Shown one piece after another: positions 32,761 to 39,371 of a stretch of 39,371 nt of DNA (its first letter is position 1; the number at the start of each line of letters is the position of its first letter). The notes beneath the pieces were generated by a model, which did no database searches, was not told where the DNA came from, and saw only the letters and a list, made by a program, of their open reading frames with translations. This DNA is from Ornithomonoglobus_A sp045532455 (GTDB lineage: Bacteria; Bacillota; Clostridia; UBA1381), in the NCBI GenBank assembly GCA_045532455.1, contig JAZSFX010000040.1, forward strand, positions 1-39,371, in the 5' to 3' direction. The position numbers were made by a program, and so were the translations under genes.

Positions 32761-33617
32761 GATATTTCCTCCCGAATGTGTATTATAACAGGTAATGAGC
32801 AAAGTAAAAAATAAGATAAAAACACGCTTATTGAATATGTGTTTATGTTACCGAATAAAATTGACGGAAAGTAATTTGCATACATTGCACCTTTGTATAT
32901 TCCAATAATTGAATAAGCGCCAAAGAACAGACACAATGCAATAAATACCACATCACGCGCAGAAAACGAATAATTTGAGTATGTAGTACGCCCGCTAAGT
33001 CCGTATCCGCGGCCTTTCATACTGTCAGCACGCTCTACGGAATCTTCAAGTGCATAGTTAAGAGTAACCCAAAGTGTCTGTGTGCCCGTTTTTGTTTTTG
33101 AAACTATACCCGTATCCTCTGCGGTTTTTATGCCTTTTTGTGCTGACAAAATATCTTGTATTTTTCTTTTAAAGTAGGGAATAAGCCTTAGAGTAAGAGA
33201 TAACACCAACGATAATGAGGGTGTTAAAAAACTTGTGAGATACATAAGCCTTTCGTTTGAAATTACCGCATTAAAGCAAGAAAACCAACATATTACGGTT
33301 GCAATTATAAAACCTGCAATAAGACCGTAAATTGTGGCTTCGAGCGTAATGGGGTTGCCACTTGGTAAAAAAAACAGAATATTTTCGCCTGCGTGATTAA
33401 ACAGTGGATTTATCAGCATGGCAAATATCAGCATAGGCAGCGTAAACACAATATTGAATTTTATTGATTTTTTTCCGCCCAGCAAAACTGAATATATAAG
33501 TGCACACAAAAAAGAAATAAGGATTGGTATAGGATGTCTTAAAAACATAGAGAGCCCTATCACAAGAGAAAAATATATTATATTAGTTACGGGATGGTAT
33601 TTCTTGAATGTGTTCAT
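32733..33617 (-). CDS. ECF transporter transmembrane coupling protein EcfT
   Basis: 294 residues with about five or six membrane helices. The coupling motif ADSMKGRGYG near residue 200 (the Ala-Arg-Gly type motif that contacts the ATPases) and LTLRLIPYFKRKIQDI before it are typical of EcfT/CbiQ. It couples ATP use by the fused ATPases to movement of the S component. It lies 20 bases after the ArsR-type regulator and overlaps the ATPase/S-component gene, so the genes form one unit. Confidence 0.88.
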   Translation of the reverse strand: MNTFKKYHPVTNIIYFSLVIGLSMFLRHPIPILISFLCALIYSVLLGGKKSIKFNIVFTLPMLIFAMLINPLFNHAGENILFFLPSGNPITLEATIYGLIAGFIIATVICWFSCFNAVISNERLMYLTSFLTPSLSLVLSLTLRLIPYFKRKIQDILSAQKGIKTAEDTGIVSKTKTGTQTLWVTLNYALEDSVERADSMKGRGYGLSGRTTYSNYSFSARDVVFIALCLFFGAYSIIGIYKGAMYANYFPSILFGNINTYSISVFLSYFLLCSLPVIIHIREEISWKAIQSKI

Positions 33618-33637
33618 TAGTAATAATATCCTTTTTG

Positions 33638-33982
33638 CTATTCTTCCATATGGATTAGTACCTGTTCTATTATTCTCTTTACATGTTCGTCGTTTATAGA
33701 GTAAAATGTATTTTTACCCTCACGTCTTGATGTTACAAGACGCGCTTGCTTTAAGGTTTTCAGCTGATGACTTATTGCGGATTGCGTCATATTAAGCGCG
33801 TCGCATATATCAACCACGCACATTTCAGAGTCAAATAATGCCCATAGAATACGTATGCGCGTGTTATCACCAAAAATCTTAAAAACATTACTTATTTGTG
33901 AAGTTGTTTTCTCGTCGGGAATTTCCGATTTAATTCTTTTTAATACATTCTGATTATACTGACAGTTTTCGCATATTTGCAT
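33638..33982 (-). CDS. ArsR/SmtB-family metal-responsive repressor
   Basis: 114 residues from ATG 33982; TTG 33994 would add four residues but sits only two bases from AAAGG. The winged helix is clear: FKIFGDNTRIRILWALFDSE, then MTQSAISHQLKTLKQ. The last helix carries D98, H100, H111 and E114, exactly the spacing of the alpha-5 zinc site of SmtB (Asp-x-His-x10-His-x2-Glu). An N-terminal CENC (C4, C7) and C55 and C60 add possible ligands. It probably represses the ECF genes downstream when metal is plentiful. The gene starts just after rho and may be partly cotranscribed with it. Confidence 0.85.
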   Translation of the reverse strand: MQICENCQYNQNVLKRIKSEIPDEKTTSQISNVFKIFGDNTRIRILWALFDSEMCVVDICDALNMTQSAISHQLKTLKQARLVTSRREGKNTFYSINDEHVKRIIEQVLIHMEE

Positions 33983-34006
33983 TATAAATTTCAAAACCTT
34001 TCATAA

Positions 34007-35320
34007 TCATTTTTTAGAATAACGTTTTATCATTAACTGAGTTGCCTCCTCAGTTGAGGCACTGCCCTTTATAAGTTTTAAAAACTCACCGTATTCGTTA
34101 CTGTTTCTGGATAACTCGTTACGTAAAAGCCACGTTGCCTCCTGCTCTATGGCACTAAGAAGTGCCTCCTCGCGACGTGTACCTGATTTTATAATATCAA
34201 TAGCGGGGAATATACGTTTTTCCTGTAAAGTTCTGTCAAGGCGAAGTTCCATATTACCCGTACCCTTGAATTCCTCAAAAATAACGTCGTCCATTCTGCT
34301 TCCTGTTTCGACAAGTGCAGTTGCTAAAATTGTCAAACTGCCGCCCTCACGGATGTTTCGTGCCGCACCAAAAAACTTTTTGGGAGCATATAGAGCGTCG
34401 GGGTCCAATCCGCCCGAAAGTGTTCTTCCCGTTGGTGAAACGGTGAGGTTATGCGCTCTTGCAAGACGTGTTATCGAATCCATCAATACAACAACGTCTT
34501 TCTTTTGTTCAACAAGTCTTTGGGAACGCTCTAACACCATATGCGCAATCTTGCAATGATTTTCGGGGGGCTGGTCAAAGGTAGAAGAAACAACGTCAGC
34601 ACCCTCAATGGATTCGCGTATATCGGTAACCTCCTCGGGACGTTCATCAATTAAAAGAATAATAAGCTCAATATCAGGATAGTTTTTGGTAATTGACTTT
34701 GCAATATCCTTTATAAGAGTTGTTTTTCCTGCTTTTGGCGGAGCAACTATCATACCTCTCTGACCTTTTCCGATAGGGGTAACAAGGTCTATAACCCTTG
34801 CAGAAACAGTATCGTTATTTGTACTCAAATTCAGCTTTTCGATGGGGTATATTGGTGTTAAATATTCAAACGATTTGCGCTTTAGTGCAATCTCTATCGA
34901 ATCGTCGTTTATTTCTTTTATAAATAGCAGCGGTGAAAATTTATCGCTATCCTGAGAGGGACGGCTATCGCCATATATTTTATCTCCCGTCTTTAAATGA
35001 AAACGTTGTATTTGTGTAGGCGAAACGTATATATCACCCTTTGAAGGACCGTAATTATCAACACGCAAAAAACCGAATCCGTCTTGCATAACATCTAAGA
35101 TTCCACATACACTTACGGCGTCGGCAGGACGTTCACGTTTTTTTGGTTTTGCGCTTTGTGCCTGTATCTTCTTTTCTTCTTCTATCTTAATTCTTTCCTC
35201 GCGAATAAAAGCTATAATCTCTTCCTTTTTAAGATTATATACTTTCTCTATGCCGAGTCCCTGTGCAATTTGCTTTAGCTCCTCTTTGGTCTTTCTTTCC
35301 AATGCTACGCCATCTTGCAT
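34007..35320 (-). CDS. rho: Transcription termination factor Rho
   Basis: 437 residues from ATG 35320, with GAGG eight bases upstream; ATG 35335 lies before that site and is unlikely. Order: Rho N-terminal domain (KTKEELKQIAQGLGIEKVYNL...), a basic linker, the RNA-binding cold-shock-like domain (GILDVMQDGFGFLRVDNYGPSKGDIYVS), then the RecA-like ATPase with GKGQRGMIVAPPKAGKTTL and VVVLMDSITRLARAHN. The hexamer moves 5' to 3' on RNA and releases RNA polymerase. Full length, with its own promoter. Confidence 0.97.
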   Translation of the reverse strand: MQDGVALERKTKEELKQIAQGLGIEKVYNLKKEEIIAFIREERIKIEEEKKIQAQSAKPKKRERPADAVSVCGILDVMQDGFGFLRVDNYGPSKGDIYVSPTQIQRFHLKTGDKIYGDSRPSQDSDKFSPLLFIKEINDDSIEIALKRKSFEYLTPIYPIEKLNLSTNNDTVSARVIDLVTPIGKGQRGMIVAPPKAGKTTLIKDIAKSITKNYPDIELIILLIDERPEEVTDIRESIEGADVVSSTFDQPPENHCKIAHMVLERSQRLVEQKKDVVVLMDSITRLARAHNLTVSPTGRTLSGGLDPDALYAPKKFFGAARNIREGGSLTILATALVETGSRMDDVIFEEFKGTGNMELRLDRTLQEKRIFPAIDIIKSGTRREEALLSAIEQEATWLLRNELSRNSNEYGEFLKLIKGSASTEEATQLMIKRYSKK

Positions 35321-35354
35321 ATATAAATACCTCATTTCATTATATAATTTTTAA

Positions 35355-35363
35355 TGTGGATAA
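35355..35363 (-). promoter_or_regulatory. Perfect DnaA-box sequence in the rho leader
   Basis: TTATCCACA on the minus strand, exact match to the DnaA consensus, between the rho promoter and the rho start codon. A single 9-mer can occur by chance. Confidence 0.35.
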
Positions 35364-35427
35364 TTATGACTAAAAATATAATAAACTTAATTGAATTTGA
35401 ATATAAAAACTAAAGATAATATAAACG

Positions 35428-35456
35428 ATTATAACATATTTTATGGTAAAAATCAA
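35428..35456 (-). promoter_or_regulatory. Promoter of rho
   Basis: Minus-strand TTGATT (35456-35451), 17 bases and TATAAT (35433-35428), giving a leader of about 100 bases. Confidence 0.75.
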
Positions 35457-35478
35457 GTATATATTTTTTGGAAAACTA

Positions 35479-35507
35479 TTGAAATAAAAATCTTTGTGTG
35501 TTATAAT
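35479..35507 (+). promoter_or_regulatory. Promoter of the DUF4432 gene
   Basis: TTGAAA (35479-35484), 17 bases and TATAAT (35502-35507), with TGTGTGT before the -10. The segment TGTGTGTTATAAT is identical to that in the OFA transporter promoter. Confidence 0.78.
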
Positions 35508-35581
35508 TGTTGCATTGAATAAGACTCAGTTATTTTATTGCTAAATAAGTATAACAAAAATACATAAAAAGGAGAATGGCA

Positions 35582-36541
35582 ATGATTAAGTATGTAGGAC
35601 ACGAATCTCAGCTTTACGGAGTTGAAGAACACAGACTTTGCGGAGGTAAAGGCGACGGAATGCGCATTTTAGAAGTAAACAATGGCAGAGGTGTTATGTT
35701 TACTATCTGCATAGACAAATGCGGAGATATGACAAGACTTTACTACAACGGTAAAAACCTTGGTTTCTTTGCACCTTGCGGATACGTTTCGCCAAAATAT
35801 TATGACAAAGGCGGATTGGGTTTCTTAAAATCCTTTACTGCAGGTTTCTTCACAACCTGCGGACTTACAAACGTTGGCGGACCTTGTGTTGACGAAGGCG
35901 AGGAATTACCGCAACATGGTACAATAGGAAATACTCCTGCAGAAAATGTTATGTATTGGATAGACGATAGTATTCACGTAAAATTAATCGTAAGAGATGC
36001 TTGTCTTTTTGGACGCAGACTTGTATTAACAAGAGAATATGTATGTCCGTTGGATAAAGACGAAATCATCATCAAGGACAGTGTTAAAAATATAGGCGAT
36101 GTAGAATCACCGTATACAATTCTGTATCACTTCAATATGGGTTATCCGCTATTGTCAGAAAGCTCACAGATTACAATAAATCATAAGGGTGTTACAGCCA
36201 CAAGTGATTGGGCAAAAAGCCAAATAGATAAAGCTCTTATTATGGAAGAACCACAGGCAGGCTTTGCAGAACAGTGCTACTTCTATGATTTAGCAGAGGG
36301 TATGGCAAAGATATACAATCCTGACATAAACACTGCAGTAACACTAAGCTATAATCTTGACGAAATGCCATACTTCACACAATGGAAGATGATGGGCGAA
36401 GGTCAATACGTACTTGGCTTAGAACCTGGAAACTGCAATCCCCATGGAAGAAAGGTTTTAAGAGAAAATGGTCAGCTTCAATTCCTGCAACCTGGCGAAG
36501 AAAAGACACAGACAATAACAATAAAGCTATCAGATAAATAA
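35582..36541 (+). CDS. DUF4432 family protein (aldose-epimerase-like fold)
   Basis: 319 residues from ATG 35582, seven bases after AAAGGAG; the ATG six bases earlier is too close to that site. Segments such as GDGMRILEVNNGRGVMFTICIDKCGDM, HGTIGNTPAENV, and LGLEPGNCNPHGR resemble DUF4432 proteins, related to galactose mutarotases. The histidines in HGTIGNTP and in LYHFNMGYP are candidates for catalytic residues by analogy. Substrate unknown; relatives often sit near sugar-use genes, but none is adjacent here. Single-gene unit with its own promoter. Confidence 0.78.
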   Translation: MIKYVGHESQLYGVEEHRLCGGKGDGMRILEVNNGRGVMFTICIDKCGDMTRLYYNGKNLGFFAPCGYVSPKYYDKGGLGFLKSFTAGFFTTCGLTNVGGPCVDEGEELPQHGTIGNTPAENVMYWIDDSIHVKLIVRDACLFGRRLVLTREYVCPLDKDEIIIKDSVKNIGDVESPYTILYHFNMGYPLLSESSQITINHKGVTATSDWAKSQIDKALIMEEPQAGFAEQCYFYDLAEGMAKIYNPDINTAVTLSYNLDEMPYFTQWKMMGEGQYVLGLEPGNCNPHGRKVLRENGQLQFLQPGEEKTQTITIKLSDK

Positions 36542-36588
36542 TAACTAATACAACGGGAATGTTACCCTAAAGTAGTAGTGCACTTGAA

Positions 36589-36684
36589 GAGAGGACAATC
36601 TGTATTAATTCTATTGCTCAGACAATAAATCCGATGGATTTAAAACCTGCAATACCGAATTAATACAAACTGCCCTCCTTTTTT
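36589..36684. terminator. Nested hairpin element, terminator or small structured RNA
   Basis: Outer arms 36589-36611 and 36657-36678, middle stem TATTGC (36612-36617) with GCAATA (36649-36654), and inner stem AAATCC (36627-36632) with GGATTT (36636-36641). On the plus strand a run of six Ts follows (36679-36684), so it can terminate the DUF4432 transcript. On the plus strand the outer stem has several A-C mismatches; on the minus strand all these become G-U pairs. Confidence 0.6.
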
Positions 36685-36736
36685 ATATTTAAGAACTATG
36701 ATACGAATTCTTAAAGTAACCTTAACATAAATTTAA

Positions 36737-36765
36737 TTGACAAAAATTTGATTTGCATATATAAT
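36737..36765 (+). promoter_or_regulatory. Promoter of the topoisomerase operon
   Basis: TTGACA (36737-36742), 17 bases and TATAAT (36760-36765), an exact SigA consensus, about 47 bases before the start codon. Confidence 0.85.
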
Positions 36766-36811
36766 ATAGTATATAATGGAAATAATACGTGTTGGAGAAA
36801 GGACGGTTTTA

Positions 36812-38830
36812 ATGCCTAAAAAGAAGCAAGATTACGGAAACGACAGTATCACAAGTCTAAAAGGAGCAGAACGTGTAAGAACACGACCTGCAGTAATATT
36901 TGGCTCCGATGGTCTTGAGGGCTGTGAACATTCGTTTTTTGAAATCTTATCCAATTCTATAGACGAAGCAAGAGAGGGTTACGGAAGCCTGATAGAAATC
37001 ACAAGATTTAAAGACGGTTCAATTGAGGTAGAGGACCATGGTCGTGGAATTCCTTTGGACTATAACGAAAAAGAAGAACGCTACAATTGGGAGCTTGTCT
37101 TTTGTGAACTGTACGCAGGCGGTAAATACGATAATAACAAAGGCGGTATGTATGAGTACAGCCTTGGTTTGAATGGTCTTGGTGCTTGCGCAACACAATA
37201 CAGTAGTGAGTATATGGACGTTAGTGTTGTAAGAGATAAAAATAAGTATACACTCCACTTCGAAAAAGGCGAAAACATAGGCGGACTTACAGTTACACCA
37301 ACAAGAAGTATACAAACGGGCTCAATAATCCGTTGGCGTCCCGACAAGGAGGTCTTTACGGATATTAATATACCGCTTGAATTTTATCAGGACGTGCTTA
37401 ATAAGCAGGCAATGGTAAACTCTGGCTTAAAGTTTGTTTTGTATAACGAAACCGATAACGGTATGGAAATGTTCGAATATTTCTACGAAAACGGTATCGT
37501 TGACTATATAAAAGAAAAAACAGGAGAGGAAACACTCACAACAGTAGAAAGCTGGGAGTGTGAAAGAACAGGCAGAGACCGAGAAGATAAAGAAGATTAC
37601 AGAGTTAAAATGCATATTGCATTTTGCTTTTCAAACAAGGTGAGCTTTTTAGAATACTATCATAACTCAAGCTATCTTGAGCACGGTGGCTCACCCGATA
37701 AAGCGGTAAAGAGTGCATTTGTTTTGGAAATTGATAAATATTTAAAGCAAAACGACAAATATAACAAGAACGAGTCTAAAATAAAATTCGAAGATATTTC
37801 CGACTCGCTTGCTCTTGTAATAAACTCATTCTCAACACAGACAAGCTACGAAAATCAGACAAAAAAGGCAATAAACAACAAATTCATTCAGGATGCTATG
37901 ACGGATTTTATGCGTCATCAGCTTGAAGTATACTTAATAGAAAACCGTAACGATGCCGAAAAAATAGCAAATCAGGCACTTGTGAACAAAAGAAGCCGCG
38001 AAAATGCCGAAAAAGCAAGAATAGATATAAAGAAAAAGCTTACAGGCACAATGGACGTTACAAACAGAGTAGAAAAGTTTGTTGATTGCAGAAGTAAGGA
38101 TATTACAAAGCGTGAATTGTATATAGTTGAGGGTGATTCGGCTCTTGGCTCGTGTAAATTGGCAAGAGATGCGTCATTCCAGGCGATAATGCCTATAAGA
38201 GGTAAAATTCTGAATTGCTTAAAAGCAGATTATCCTAAAATTTTCAAGAGCGATATTATAACCGACCTTGTAAAAGTTTTAGGGTGTGGAGTTGAGATAA
38301 AGTCAAAGCACAACAAGAGTGTGGATAGCTTTAGTTTAGATAATTTAAGATGGGATAAAGTTATAATCTGTACCGATGCCGACGTTGACGGATTCCAGAT
38401 AAGAACACTTGTTTTAACGATGATTTACCGACTTATGCCCACTCTTATTGACGTAGGCAAGGTATATATTGCCGAATCTCCACTTTACGAAATATCAATA
38501 ACGAAAACAAAAAGACGCGGCGAAAAGTTCTTTGCATACAGCGATGGTGAAAAAGAAGAAATATTATCACGTCTTAATGATGAAGGTCTTTCAAAAGAAA
38601 AAGACGAGTATGATATAAAACGTTCAAAAGGTCTTGGTGAAAACCAACCTGATATGATGAGCTTAACTACAATGCATCCTGCTACAAGAAGACTCATTAA
38701 GGTTACACCCGAAAATATGGAAAAAACAGCAATGATGTTTGATATCCTGTTGGGTGATAACCTGCAGAGCCGTAAAGAATTTATAGCAGATAACGGTGCA
38801 ATGTATATGGAAATGCTCGATTTATCATAA
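36812..38830 (+). CDS. Divergent type IIA DNA topoisomerase subunit B (ParE-like)
   Basis: 672 residues from ATG 36812, with GGAGAAAGGA upstream; ATG 36776 lies in the promoter/start region and is rejected. It has the GHKL ATPase (EILSNSIDEAREGY with Asn48, EDHGRGIP, and GLNGLGA at 119-125), transducer (QTKK lysine segment) and Toprim domain (IVEGDSALGS, TDADVDGFQIRTL, RGKILN). Metal-binding Glu and Asp residues are kept. Compared with GyrB it reads GLNGLGA for GLHGVG, GDSALGS for GDSAGGS and FQIRTL for AHIRTL, so it is a paralogue rather than the usual gyrase. It pairs with the A subunit 16 bases downstream. Confidence 0.88.
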   Translation: MPKKKQDYGNDSITSLKGAERVRTRPAVIFGSDGLEGCEHSFFEILSNSIDEAREGYGSLIEITRFKDGSIEVEDHGRGIPLDYNEKEERYNWELVFCELYAGGKYDNNKGGMYEYSLGLNGLGACATQYSSEYMDVSVVRDKNKYTLHFEKGENIGGLTVTPTRSIQTGSIIRWRPDKEVFTDINIPLEFYQDVLNKQAMVNSGLKFVLYNETDNGMEMFEYFYENGIVDYIKEKTGEETLTTVESWECERTGRDREDKEDYRVKMHIAFCFSNKVSFLEYYHNSSYLEHGGSPDKAVKSAFVLEIDKYLKQNDKYNKNESKIKFEDISDSLALVINSFSTQTSYENQTKKAINNKFIQDAMTDFMRHQLEVYLIENRNDAEKIANQALVNKRSRENAEKARIDIKKKLTGTMDVTNRVEKFVDCRSKDITKRELYIVEGDSALGSCKLARDASFQAIMPIRGKILNCLKADYPKIFKSDIITDLVKVLGCGVEIKSKHNKSVDSFSLDNLRWDKVIICTDADVDGFQIRTLVLTMIYRLMPTLIDVGKVYIAESPLYEISITKTKRRGEKFFAYSDGEKEEILSRLNDEGLSKEKDEYDIKRSKGLGENQPDMMSLTTMHPATRRLIKVTPENMEKTAMMFDILLGDNLQSRKEFIADNGAMYMEMLDLS

Positions 38831-38846
38831 AAGGGGGTAGAGTAAA

Positions 38847-39371
38847 ATGGCAAGGAAAAAGAATATAGAAGAAGAAATAATAATAAGTGCCCCCGTGAGT
38901 GAGCAACCTATATGCGAAACTTTAGAGAAAAACTATATGCCATATGCTATGAGCGTTATAGTATCAAGAGCGATTCCCGAAATAGATGGTTTAAAGCCTG
39001 CACACCGAAAACTTTTATACACAATGTATAAAATGGGACTCCTTGGCGGAAAACTAACAAAGTCTGCCAATGTTGTGGGACAGACAATGAAACTGAACCC
39101 ACACGGTGATGCCGCAATATACGAAACAATGGTACGTCTTACACGCGGTAACGAGGCACTTTTGCATCCACTTGTTGAGTCTCAGGGTAACTTCGGTAAG
39201 CAGTATTCAAGAGATATGGCATATGCTGCCTCAAGATATACCGAGGTAAGACTTGAGCCTATCTGTGAGGAGCTTTTTGGTGATATAAATAAAAACACCG
39301 TAAGGTTTGTAGATAACTACGATGGAGAACTCAAAGAGCCGACACTTCTGCCAGCTGCATTTCCGAATATA
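38847..39371 (+). CDS. Type IIA DNA topoisomerase subunit A (ParC-like), 5' part
   Basis: 175 codons are open to the end of the window, starting at ATG 38847 with AAAGGGGG about ten bases upstream. The sequence follows GyrA/ParC: MPYAMSVIVSRAIPEIDGLKPAHRK, NPHGDAAIYETMVRL, QGNFGKQYSRDMAYAASRYTE and EPTLLPAAFPN. The catalytic tyrosine that attacks DNA is Tyr131. At the quinolone positions it has Ala89 (usual Ser) and Glu93. There is a two-residue insertion between QGNFG and RYTE relative to GyrA. C-terminal domain not seen, so GyrA versus ParC type is inferred from the partner subunit. Confidence 0.9.
   Translation, partial: MARKKNIEEEIIISAPVSEQPICETLEKNYMPYAMSVIVSRAIPEIDGLKPAHRKLLYTMYKMGLLGGKLTKSANVVGQTMKLNPHGDAAIYETMVRLTRGNEALLHPLVESQGNFGKQYSRDMAYAASRYTEVRLEPICEELFGDINKNTVRFVDNYDGELKEPTLLPAAFPNI

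Noticed and set aside
1..39371. Mobile elements, CRISPR arrays, tRNA/rRNA genes
   Set aside because: No transposase, integrase, direct-repeat array or tRNA-like cloverleaf was recognised; gene order and composition look uniform.

Overview
The window is about 39.4 kb of low-GC (roughly 38-40 %) chromosomal DNA from an endospore-forming Firmicute, most likely an anaerobe of class Clostridia. Evidence for this is a complete eight-gene spoIIIA operon, CdaA/CdaR, Asp23, an ECF transporter, a tdh-kbl threonine pathway, frequent TTG/GTG starts and strong AGGAGG ribosome sites. I cannot name a genus. There is no phage, insertion sequence, CRISPR array, tRNA or rRNA gene; this is ordinary core chromosome with some unusual regulatory DNA.

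Layout. 1-2116 (+): end of a queuosine/folate cluster, queD (3' end only)-queE-folE, then trmB. 2165-5592 (+): branched-chain amino acid operon ilvB-ilvN-ilvC with its own consensus promoter and a shared bidirectional terminator. 5629-10469 (-): RluA-type pseudouridine synthase, then an ABC exporter leading into cdaA-cdaR (c-di-AMP synthesis). 10603-15806 (-): asp23 with its own promoter, and spoIIIAA-AH. 15807-16390: a 584-base gene-free stretch with a perfect 14-bp inverted repeat and four DnaA-box-like 9-mers. 16391-18672 (+): OFA-family MFS transporter and DUF89 protein. 18817-21969 (+): LysR regulator, tdh, kbl (threonine to glycine and acetyl-CoA). 21970-22283: structured intergenic DNA. 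22284-25658 (+): TRIC/UPF0126 channel-like protein, exported Ig-like/glucosaminidase protein, dihydrofolate reductase, Cys-rich membrane protein. 25714-30240 (-): carA-carB behind a leader region. 30376-35320 (-): rho, ArsR/SmtB-type regulator, ecfT, and a fused ECF ATPase-ATPase-S-component gene. 35582-36541 (+): DUF4432 protein. 36812-39371 (+): divergent type IIA topoisomerase B subunit and the start of its A subunit.

The most interesting items are: (1) upstream of carA, a near-ideal transcription attenuator: consensus promoter, a 28-codon leader ORF with a strong ribosome site, a U-rich tract, a leader stop codon inside the first arm of a strong terminator, and a possible alternative antiterminator pairing; (2) a DnaA-box cluster between spoIIIAA and the OFA transporter; (3) a CarA whose glutamine-pocket residues differ from the family while the catalytic triad is kept; (4) an ECF transporter next to a SmtB-type alpha-5 metal-site repressor; (5) structured intergenic RNA/DNA elements at 22044-22126 and 36589-36684.

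All coordinates, motifs and repeats were read by eye from the sequence. Family assignments rest on recognised motifs, not on database searches.
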